This document shows, piece by piece, positions 1-4,547 of a DNA stretch of 6,008 bases. The notes beneath the pieces are model-generated. The model saw only the letters and a program-made list of their open reading frames with translations. It was not told where the DNA came from and made no database searches. The stretch is from positions 1 to 6,008 of the forward strand of contig JALSTF010000264.1 in NCBI GenBank assembly GCA_026983895.1. Direction: 5' to 3'. A program made the position numbers and the translations under genes. The stretch is from Sulfurovum sp. Lineage in GTDB: Bacteria; Campylobacterota; Campylobacteria; Campylobacterales; Sulfurovaceae. How positions within the stretch are numbered: position 1 is the first letter of the stretch; every line of letters begins with the position of its first letter.

Positions 1-116
1 TTGGCCTGCATATTGTCAAAAAACTTTGTGATGAACTGCATATTCCTATAAAAGTAAAAAGCAAAGAGCATGAGGGCAGTACGATCATTCTGAATTTGGT
101 AAAAATAATAATATGA
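1..116 (+). CDS. Sensor histidine kinase, C-terminal fragment
   Basis: The frame starting at base 3 reads 37 codons to a TGA at 114-116; the rest of the gene lies off the left edge. The fragment opens GLHIVKKLCDEL, which matches the G2 box (GxGLxIVK) of the histidine-kinase ATPase domain. It then shows the usual short helix, a beta-strand (IKVKSKEHEG) and the closing STIILNL strand, where an EGSTF-like turn is typical. By family, this protein would be a membrane or cytosolic sensor that autophosphorylates on a His and passes phosphate to a response regulator. That regulator is usually encoded just upstream, so it would be outside the window. The gene is convergent with the lipoprotein gene at 189-1046. 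The fold is assigned from a short piece only; the signal sensed cannot be judged. Confidence 0.75.
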   Translation, partial: GLHIVKKLCDELHIPIKVKSKEHEGSTIILNLVKIII

Positions 117-146
117 TTTTTTAAAGTAAGTTAAAGTAAAGCATTT

Positions 147-183
147 AAAGGGGTCAAACTGCAAAGAAAAATTTGACCCCTTT
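147..183. terminator. Bidirectional hairpin terminator between convergent genes
   Basis: A perfect 12-bp inverted repeat (AAAGGGGTCAAA at 147-158 and TTTGACCCCTTT at 172-183) encloses a 13-base loop. It lies 30 bases after the kinase stop codon and 5 bases from the stop of the convergent lipoprotein gene, so it can serve both. The arms end in A/T runs (AAA and TTT) but no long U-tract follows on either strand. Its function as a terminator is inferred from position and stem strength. Confidence 0.65.
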
Positions 184-188
184 GAAAA

Positions 189-1046
189 TTACATTCCGGG
201 CATATCTCCACTTCCGGGCATATCTCCGTCCCCTGGCATTTTATCTTTCATTCGTTCTTCCTGGTCGATACCAAATTCCTTTGCTTTGGATTCTGCATCA
301 CGTGCCATAGCATACGGATCAGTTTCATTGGAATCTGCTATTGCTTTTAGCAAAGCACTCATATCTGATTTGATATCAGATGGTGTGATATTTAAGATCA
401 GATCACGTAATGTATCGATTTCTTTTGTCGTGTTGATTTCCTGTACAAACTTTTTATAGGTTTCAAGGGTATCAGCGGGGTTCAGTGCTTCTGCACTTTT
501 CTGAAGAGAAAGGGCCACTTTCAGTGATGTTGTATTCCCTTCATTTGCCAAAGCGATCATGTTGGCGTTCATTTCATCAGCAGTCAGCCCTACGATCTTT
601 TCCATTTTGTCCATATTGTTTTTCATGGATTCATAAGCCAGTGTTGTCAATGGTGTAATATTTTGATGGGTACTGTTAAGATCGGCTGTCAATTTGCCCT
701 TAAAATCCTCTCCTGTTCCTATGTCAGTACCATGAATGGCCAATAAAGGAGCACTGCTGTCAAGCTGCGCAGCAGAAACGGTCAATGTGAAGTTTCCATT
801 GCCATCTGTTGTCGCTGTAGGCTCGCCTTCTGTACAGTTTTCGTCCTGGTTGGTATCAAGACAAACGGTAGCACCTGCCAATTCAGGATCGATAGCCGTT
901 CCGGATACTGTTCTTGATGTTGCATTGGTACCGACAGACCCGGTACTACCTGTGCTGTTTCCGCCGGCAGACCCGCCACTGCCGCATCCAACCAATCCCA
1001 AACTTGCTGCCAAAGCAATAGAAGTAACCAAACTCACATGTTTCAT
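189..1046 (-). CDS. Secreted lipoprotein with calcium-loop/Cna-B-like domain and MPGxGD tail
   Basis: A 285-aa protein of unknown function, predicted to be lipid-anchored in the envelope. Residues 1-21 form a lipoprotein signal with lipobox LVGC and acylation at Cys21. Residues 22-45 are a Gly/Ser/Thr-rich linker. Residues 47-90 contain GATVCLDTNQDENC followed by EPTATTDGNGNFTLTV. This is the pattern of a Cna-B/carboxypeptidase-regulatory-like beta domain with an acidic DxNxD metal loop bracketed by Cys62 and Cys71, a possible disulfide. ITPLTTLA at 130-137 recurs in marine proteobacterial lipoproteins of this kind. Residues 140-265 look mostly helical, and the C-terminus carries three MPG-type units. 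The ATG at 1046 is supported by AAGGA (1053-1057) six bases upstream and by the signal peptide beginning there. The gene has its own promoter with the tandem GTAAT element (1077-1109). The gene is certain; the role is not known. Confidence 0.85.
   Translation of the reverse strand: MKHVSLVTSIALAASLGLVGCGSGGSAGGNSTGSTGSVGTNATSRTVSGTAIDPELAGATVCLDTNQDENCTEGEPTATTDGNGNFTLTVSAAQLDSSAPLLAIHGTDIGTGEDFKGKLTADLNSTHQNITPLTTLAYESMKNNMDKMEKIVGLTADEMNANMIALANEGNTTSLKVALSLQKSAEALNPADTLETYKKFVQEINTTKEIDTLRDLILNITPSDIKSDMSALLKAIADSNETDPYAMARDAESKAKEFGIDQEERMKDKMPGDGDMPGSGDMPGM
192..239 (-). repeat. Short 18-bp tandem repeat encoding MPGxGD units
   Basis: The 3' end of the lipoprotein gene is built of 18-bp units. 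The 16-base string TTCCGGGCATATCTCC occurs at 194-209 and again at 212-227, and a degenerate third copy runs to 239. Translated, they give MPGDGD, MPGSGD and a final MPGM before the TAA stop. In-frame gain or loss of a unit would only lengthen or shorten the tail. Confidence 0.7.
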
Positions 1047-1076
1047 TTTTTATCCTTTTTAATAAATTTAAAAGGT

Positions 1077-1109
1077 ATGATAGCGAAGAAACATTACCGT
1101 AGTATTACT
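1077..1109 (-). promoter_or_regulatory. Response-regulator-type promoter of the 285-aa lipoprotein gene
   Basis: Read on the minus strand: AGTAAT (1109-1104), 5 bases, GGTAAT (1098-1093), 10 bases, then the -10-like TATCAT (1082-1077). The start codon lies 30 bases beyond the -10, giving a leader of roughly 24 bases. No TTGACA-like -35 box is seen; the tandem hexamers at an 11-bp period occupy its place. The same order and spacing recur before the genes starting at 2550 and 3046. A flanking 9-bp direct repeat AGGTATGAT on the plus strand (1073-1081 and 1113-1121) is also present. Confidence 0.6.
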
Positions 1110-1158
1110 ATCAGGTATGATTATTATAAGTAAAGTGGATTATTCTGTCTTGGGGAAG

Positions 1159-1200
1159 GAGATACAACAAGGCAAAGTACTACTTCTTTTGTTGTATCTC
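1159..1200 (-). terminator. Hairpin spanning the stop codon of the 322-aa lipoprotein gene
   Basis: A perfect 12-bp inverted repeat (GAGATACAACAA at 1159-1170, TTGTTGTATCTC at 1189-1200) has an 18-base loop that contains the TAG stop at 1180-1182. The 5' arm in the transcript encodes the KEIQQ residues just before the end of the protein. No U-run follows, so it is either a non-canonical terminator or an mRNA 3'-end stabiliser. The call rests on symmetry and location only. Confidence 0.45.
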
Positions 1201-2148
1201 TTTGATGCGCGACATGATCTTTGCTTTATACTGTGGATTCTTGTTTTTTTTGTATGCAGTGATCAACTCTTCCAGAGAACCACTTTCCAAAAGCTTCTTC
1301 TCATACAACTGACGGCTTCTTTTTTCCAGAGTGTTATATTGGTTGTAGCTGAGAGTACTTCTTGCTTCGGAAGTGGAAAGGTAATTGTTCAACTCATAAT
1401 AGGAAGCATCACTCAAATAGTAATGGTACAACCGTTCTGCTTCTTCTTCGCTGTCAAGGGTGTCAATGATTGTCTGTGTCTCTTCCTGCAAAGCTGTTTC
1501 TTCTTTTGAAACGGGTGCATTCAAGTGCAGTTTGGCTGCGATGATCTTCAATTGTTCTAATTGTGCCGGTGTGGTTGCCTGTGCCTTATATTTTTCATAA
1601 TAAGGCTTGATGAGCACTTTGGGCAGTTTCGTTTTTATAGGTTGTATGCTTTTTGCATTGTATGATTTTATGGCTTTTCTATAAAGGCTTTGTAAATGCC
1701 GATAGTTCCTGACATCTACCAGCAGTGTTTTTATCTTTTTGTATCGGCGTAAAGAAACATGTGCAGTATAGCCTACTGCTGTAGGTGAAGCAACCCTGTA
1801 CCCTTTGTGTTTCAATACTTTTATCATATGATGGTATCCGTGTCTGCGATCGGAATGGATCCTGATAACGATGTTGGGATGGGAAAAACTGTAGAGTATA
1901 TATTTGTTCTGAGGATGCAGGACGATAGCCAGGTCTTTGTTTTTGCTGTTATAAAAATAGAGATATTTCTTACCATGACGAATGGTATGAAGAGGACTTC
2001 TTTGAAAGTAGGCTCTGTAATGTTTCACATAAGAGGTCTGTTTCACGATATGGACTTTATCGACCTCTCCCCAGACCATAAGACTGTCTATAGAACAGCC
2101 GCTTAAAAAAAATAAAAACAGGAATATGAAAATTTTCTGCAACATCAT
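1180..2148 (-). CDS. Predicted lipoprotein of unknown function, 322 aa
   Basis: Not recognised as a known family. The ATG at 2148 is chosen over upstream in-frame starts (as far as 2247) because AAAGGAG (2158-2164) sits nine bases before it. From there the protein begins with a textbook lipoprotein signal: MMLQK, a hydrophobic stretch at residues 6-15, and lipobox LSGC with Cys18 as the lipidation site. Residues 25-180 are strongly basic and rich in Tyr, His, Lys and Arg, with likely beta content (KKYLYFYNS, DLAIVLHP, YILYSFSHPNIVIRIHS). Residues 190-322 are charged and helical, with spacing suggestive of short helical-hairpin repeats (EEAERLYHYY, YELNNYL, SLEELITAYKKN); this is my impression and not a domain match. 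The protein is probably periplasm-facing and membrane-anchored. It lacks the tandem GTAAT promoter of its neighbours, so it may be regulated separately. Base composition is AT-rich. Confidence 0.8.
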   Translation of the reverse strand: MMLQKIFIFLFLFFLSGCSIDSLMVWGEVDKVHIVKQTSYVKHYRAYFQRSPLHTIRHGKKYLYFYNSKNKDLAIVLHPQNKYILYSFSHPNIVIRIHSDRRHGYHHMIKVLKHKGYRVASPTAVGYTAHVSLRRYKKIKTLLVDVRNYRHLQSLYRKAIKSYNAKSIQPIKTKLPKVLIKPYYEKYKAQATTPAQLEQLKIIAAKLHLNAPVSKEETALQEETQTIIDTLDSEEEAERLYHYYLSDASYYELNNYLSTSEARSTLSYNQYNTLEKRSRQLYEKKLLESGSLEELITAYKKNKNPQYKAKIMSRIKEIQQKK

Positions 2149-2328
2149 GTAAATATACTCCTTTTTATAAACTTTGAATGATGAGTATTTTACAATAAAA
2201 ATATAAATATTATTAATGCATATTATTAGGTATACTAAAAATAACATGAAGTACCTTGTTTAATGTCCTGAGTTTTGAAATGATTTTGAAGGAAGGGTAT
2301 GGCATGTTCAAAACTCAGGGAAAAATAT
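2149..2328. other. AT-rich intergenic region upstream of the 322-aa lipoprotein gene
   Basis: This stretch holds the ribosome binding site (2158-2164), a possible -10 element TGTAAAAT read on the minus strand (2194-2187), and an AT-rich segment with a repeated TATTATTA (2208-2215 and 2221-2228). No clear -35 and no tandem GTAAT hexamers were seen. The -10 is a weak call in such AT-rich DNA. The left-to-right remainder contains the hairpin listed separately; no gene was found. Confidence 0.35.
2267..2319 (-). terminator. Long-stem inverted repeat after the 73-aa gene
   Basis: A perfect 13-bp inverted repeat (CCTGAGTTTTGAA at 2267-2279, TTCAAAACTCAGG at 2307-2319) is separated by 27 bases. It begins nine bases past the TAA of the 73-aa gene, where a terminator is expected. 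The loop is long and no U-tract follows on the minus strand, so efficiency as an intrinsic terminator is doubtful. Confidence 0.5.
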
Positions 2329-2550
2329 TTATGTATCAGTATCACCTCCCTGCTGTTGGATTTTATCTTTTGAACTGTTCCTGTCCTGATCAAGTGTGTC
2401 ATCCATAGCTGTGTATGCATCACCTCTTTCGTAACTTTGCATATCAAGCATGATCCGTGTAACGGTAAATGCACTATTTATTTCCGTATCCATAGCAGAA
2501 AGCCCAGAACTTATCAGGAGAGCCAATGTGGCCAGTACAGTGATTTTCAT
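2329..2550 (-). CDS. Small secreted acidic protein, 73 aa
   Basis: A short exported protein of no recognised family. Residues 1-19 form a Sec signal peptide (MKI, hydrophobic core VLATLALLI, cleavage after GLSA), leaving a mature peptide of about 54 residues. The mature part has no cysteine. Its first half could be an amphipathic helix (INSAFTVTRIMLDMQSYE). Its tail is hydrophilic and rich in Asp, Gln, Ser and Lys, ending GGDTDT. The ATG at 2550 is preceded by a weak AAAAAGGG site (2559-2566). Translation in another frame of the same bases gives no signal sequence or sensible composition. The gene carries the tandem GTAAT promoter (2610-2642) shared with the 67-aa gene and the 285-aa lipoprotein gene. 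This suggests all three are switched on together. The mature product should be periplasmic or exported; its function is unknown. Confidence 0.7.
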   Translation of the reverse strand: MKITVLATLALLISSGLSAMDTEINSAFTVTRIMLDMQSYERGDAYTAMDDTLDQDRNSSKDKIQQQGGDTDT

Positions 2551-2607
2551 AGTATGTACCCTTTTTTTAAAATGACTTGAAACAGTATGCTGTTCAAATC
2601 GTATAAG

Positions 2608-2624
2608 GTATTGTAAACCAATAC
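2608..2624. promoter_or_regulatory. GTATTG-N5-CAATAC dyad over the -10 of the 73-aa gene
   Basis: A 6-bp perfect inverted repeat, GTATTG (2608-2613) and CAATAC (2619-2624), spans the -10 element. The same dyad with the same 5-base spacer is present before the 67-aa gene, but not before the 285-aa lipoprotein gene. It may be a second operator, for example for a repressor, or merely shared promoter ancestry. Confidence 0.35.
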
Positions 2625-2642
2625 AATTACCTGAACATTACC
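2610..2642 (-). promoter_or_regulatory. Response-regulator-type promoter of the 73-aa gene
   Basis: On the minus strand: GGTAAT (2642-2637), 5 bases, GGTAAT (2631-2626), 10 bases, then -10-like TACAAT (2615-2610). By hand alignment 28 of 33 positions match the promoter of the 67-aa gene, and the hexamer order and spacing match that of the 285-aa gene. A start of transcription near 2603 would give a leader of about 53 bases. The tandem repeats at an 11-bp period replace a -35 box, the arrangement known for OmpR/PhoB-family activators. Confidence 0.65.
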
Positions 2643-2842
2643 GGCAAAAAAAATGTTAGACGCCTATATTCATTCCAGTATATACTATATAGGGTTGTTC
2701 GAAGTATCCAATAGGGGTCATCGGTCTTCTGCAAAAGGCTTAGTTCCTTTTCGGAAGGTAGGGGAAAGGGAAATATTGGAAGGAATGACTCCGGTACGGG
2801 ACCGGAGTGTGGACAAGGAGGAGTTTGGTTGATGGGGGGGGG
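2643..2842. other. Intergenic region with possible plus-strand promoter, hairpin and poly-G
   Basis: This spacer between the two small-protein genes contains a plus-strand promoter-like pair (TTAGAC at 2656-2661, TATATA/TATACT around 2679-2686), a strong hairpin at 2788-2808 and a G9 run at 2834-2842. The plus strand is open for 59 codons from ATG 2653 to TGA 2830-2832, beginning MLDAYIHSS; the translation resembles no family I know and no good ribosome site precedes it. A short RNA or peptide is possible but unproven. Confidence 0.3.
2788..2808. terminator. GC-rich hairpin downstream of the 67-aa gene
   Basis: ACTCCGGT (2788-2795) and ACCGGAGT (2801-2808) form a perfect 8-bp stem around a 5-base loop. 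It lies 34 bases beyond the stop codon of the 67-aa gene, and is followed on the minus strand by a pyrimidine-rich stretch (CATTCCTTCC) without a true U-run. It is the likely transcript end for that gene, or equally for a plus-strand RNA from about 2690. Confidence 0.5.
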
Positions 2843-3046
2843 TTATTTTTCTTCTTGTGTACCTTGTTCCGAATCATTCTTGTCATCCTTGGGGGCAGGG
2901 GTCTCGTCTGTCTGGGCAACTGAGGCAGTAATCGCTGTATCCTGCTTGGTCTGTGCGGCAGCCTCTTCTGCTTTTTCCATAGTATTCGCCTGCGCGAATA
3001 TTGTTGTCATCGCAAGTGCTGCAATCATCATTAAGAGTTTTCTCAT
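2843..3046 (-). CDS. Small secreted acidic protein, 67 aa
   Basis: A short exported protein of no recognised family. The N-terminus MRKLLMMIAALAMTTIFAQA is a clear Sec signal peptide with cleavage after the second Ala of AQA at residue 20, leaving about 47 residues. The mature chain is low-complexity and highly charged, rich in Ala, Glu, Gln, Thr, Lys and Asp, with no cysteine or aromatic residue, so it is probably disordered or an extended helix (MEKAEEAAAQTKQD). The ATG at 3046 has AAAGGA (3053-3058) six bases upstream. It is not obviously homologous to the 73-aa protein, yet it shares size, signal peptide, acidic tail and near-identical promoter. The TAA stop at 2843-2845 is followed at once by nine C on the coding strand (the G9 run). 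NagE ends 103 bases upstream with no clear terminator, so some read-through from the PTS operon is possible. Confidence 0.7.
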   Translation of the reverse strand: MRKLLMMIAALAMTTIFAQANTMEKAEEAAAQTKQDTAITASVAQTDETPAPKDDKNDSEQGTQEEK

Positions 3047-3095
3047 GACTTATCCTTTGAAGTATTTTTGTTGGACAATAGGTGTCCGAACAGGC

Positions 3096-3112
3096 GTATT
3101 GTAAAACAATAC
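3096..3112. promoter_or_regulatory. GTATTG-N5-CAATAC dyad over the -10 of the 67-aa gene
   Basis: GTATTG (3096-3101) and CAATAC (3107-3112) flank a TAAAA spacer and cover the -10 TACAAT. The position relative to the GTAAT hexamers is identical to that at 2608-2624. A second small dyad, GGACA (3073-3077) with TGTCC (3083-3087), lies in the leader. A role as operator is inferred. Confidence 0.35.
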
Positions 3113-3130
3113 CATTACTTCACCATTACC
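3098..3130 (-). promoter_or_regulatory. Response-regulator-type promoter of the 67-aa gene
   Basis: On the minus strand: GGTAAT (3130-3125), 5 bases, AGTAAT (3119-3114), 10 bases, then TACAAT (3103-3098). The geometry equals that of the promoters at 2610-2642 and 1077-1109. Predicted transcription from near 3091 would leave a leader of about 45 bases. The element sits in the gap behind nagE, so the small gene need not depend on the PTS operon promoter. Confidence 0.65.
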
Positions 3131-3149
3131 TCTGTAGCAGTAGTATCTG

Positions 3150-4547
3150 TTATCTTTCTTTTAATGTGTCTCTGATCGCTTCTGCGACACCTTCGGCTTT
3201 TGCACCGAGGATGATCTGAATGGAGCCTTTATCGGGACGGATCACCCCTTTCGCTCCCAGACGAGTGAAATCTTCATCTTTCAACCTGCTGCTGTCGGCC
3301 ACGCTCATACGCAGCCGGGTAATACAGGCATCAGTGGAGAGGATGTTCTCTTTGCCTCCCAGTGCAGCGATGAACGCATCCGCTTCTTCGGAAGTGTTTT
3401 CCTTCGTATCTGTAACGCTGTCGGAGAGTTCCGTTTCCATGATCTTAAGTTTGAGGCATTTGATCAGGTAATAGCTTGCGATAAAATAGAGAAGAGCGAA
3501 TACGGCACCCAAAGGGAGGATCAGAAGCGGACGGGTAGAGAGTTTGTAGTTGATGATATAGTCAATGAACCCTGCCGAGAAACCAAAACCGGCATGAATA
3601 CCGAGTATCTGCGCAGCAGCAAGTGCCAATCCGGTCAGAATGGCATGCAGTACGAACAGCGGCGGTGCAACGAAGAGAAAAAGGAATTCCAGCGGTTCAG
3701 TGATCCCTGTCAGGAAAGAGGTGAAAGCCACACCTGCCAGGATGGCTCCTGCTTTGACCCTGTAGGCTTTGGGTGTGTTGAGGTAGATCGCCAGGGCCAT
3801 GGCAGGCAGCCCGAACATCATCACTACATAGAAACCGGACATATAAATACCCGCGGTCGGGTCTCCGGCGAAGAAACGGTGAAGGTCACCGTTGGCCACT
3901 GTCTGTACACCGTCTTTGAGATAGCTGTATTCTCCCAGCTGGAACCAGAAAACGGAGTTGAGAATATGGTGCAGTCCCAGTGGGATGAGCAGGCGGTTGA
4001 GTACACCGTAGAGGAATGTGCCGAACTCTCCAAGCCCGATGATCATGTTGGAAAAGGCATCGATACCGCTCTGTGCATAGTGCCAGAAGTATCCGGCAAG
4101 TACCCCTACTACAATGGCGGCGAGTGCCGTGATGATGGGAACGAAACGCTTGCCTCCAAAGAAGCCGAGAAATTCAGGCAGTTTGATGGCATGGTATCGG
4201 TTGTAAAGTGTTCCTGCGATCACCCCGATGATGATCCCTACGAAGACGCCCATATTGACCTCTTTGTCAATACCCCCGTAAACTGCTTTGGCAATGAGTA
4301 CCCCGATGGCTCCTGAAAGTGCGGCGGCACCGTCATTGTTCTTGGCCAGACCATAGGCGATCCCGATCCCGAACAGCAGGTCAAGGTTGGCAAAGACGGT
4401 TTCTCCGGCATTTTTCATGATCTGTGCGATCTCCCCGTCCAGGAAAGGAATATCACCAAATCCCAGACGCAGCAGCAGTGCCGCGACCGGAAGTACGGCG
4501 ATAGGGGTCATTAAAGCTTTTCCGATCTTTTGCAGCAGACTAAACAT
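3150..4547 (-). CDS. nagE: PTS N-acetylglucosamine-type permease, EIICB (no EIIA)
   Basis: An integral membrane sugar transporter that imports and phosphorylates its substrate, by family most likely N-acetylglucosamine to GlcNAc-6-phosphate. The EIIC domain (about residues 1-365, roughly ten hydrophobic segments) carries NagE/PtsG-class motifs: PIAVLPVAALLLRLG (15-29), KLPEFLGFFGGKRFVPI (122-138), NRLLIPLGLHHILNSVFWF (184-202) and GITEPLEFLF (281-290). The segment DLHRFFAGDPTAGIYMSGF (221-239) resembles NagE more than the glucose permease PtsG. A hydrophilic linker (370-388) leads to EIIB, whose phosphorylated cysteine is Cys408 in TDACITRLR. At 465 aa it lacks the C-terminal EIIA found in E. 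coli NagE, so phosphate must come from another protein. The start at 4547 has GAGGAG (4555-4560) seven bases upstream and overlaps the stop of the EI gene by 8 bases, suggesting translational coupling. Specificity is inferred from sequence memory. Confidence 0.9.
   Translation of the reverse strand: MFSLLQKIGKALMTPIAVLPVAALLLRLGFGDIPFLDGEIAQIMKNAGETVFANLDLLFGIGIAYGLAKNNDGAAALSGAIGVLIAKAVYGGIDKEVNMGVFVGIIIGVIAGTLYNRYHAIKLPEFLGFFGGKRFVPIITALAAIVVGVLAGYFWHYAQSGIDAFSNMIIGLGEFGTFLYGVLNRLLIPLGLHHILNSVFWFQLGEYSYLKDGVQTVANGDLHRFFAGDPTAGIYMSGFYVVMMFGLPAMALAIYLNTPKAYRVKAGAILAGVAFTSFLTGITEPLEFLFLFVAPPLFVLHAILTGLALAAAQILGIHAGFGFSAGFIDYIINYKLSTRPLLILPLGAVFALLYFIASYYLIKCLKLKIMETELSDSVTDTKENTSEEADAFIAALGGKENILSTDACITRLRMSVADSSRLKDEDFTRLGAKGVIRPDKGSIQIILGAKAEGVAEAIRDTLKER

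Noticed and set aside
147..183. GGGGTCAAA/TTTGACCCC palindrome as a REP-type element linked to a RAYT transposase
   Set aside because: Only one copy is seen and no transposase is present; a terminator between convergent genes explains it more simply.
2149..2247. N-terminal extension of the 322-aa lipoprotein up to 2247
   Set aside because: The added 33 residues come from AT-rich leader DNA and would bury the lipoprotein signal; the ribosome site at 2158-2164 points to the start at 2148.
2235..2474. 79-codon minus-strand frame overlapping the 73-aa gene
   Set aside because: No signal peptide, no ribosome site, and it overlaps the better-supported secreted protein and its 3' hairpin.
2690..2712. 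Sequence GGGTTGTTCGAAGTATCC resembling a tRNA T-arm
   Set aside because: The stem does not pair properly and no anticodon or acceptor arms can be built around it.
2829..3104. 91-codon plus-strand open frame starting at the poly-G run
   Set aside because: Despite a good Shine-Dalgarno and G-run start, its hydrophobic Ala/Val/Ile-rich translation is what the antisense of a signal peptide plus an acidic tail gives, and the minus-strand 67-aa gene has its own promoter, ribosome site and signal peptide. It is kept only as a question in the findings.
3594..4316. 240-codon plus-strand open frame inside nagE
   Set aside because: It is fully antisense to a strongly conserved PTS permease; its translation has no domain and a random composition.
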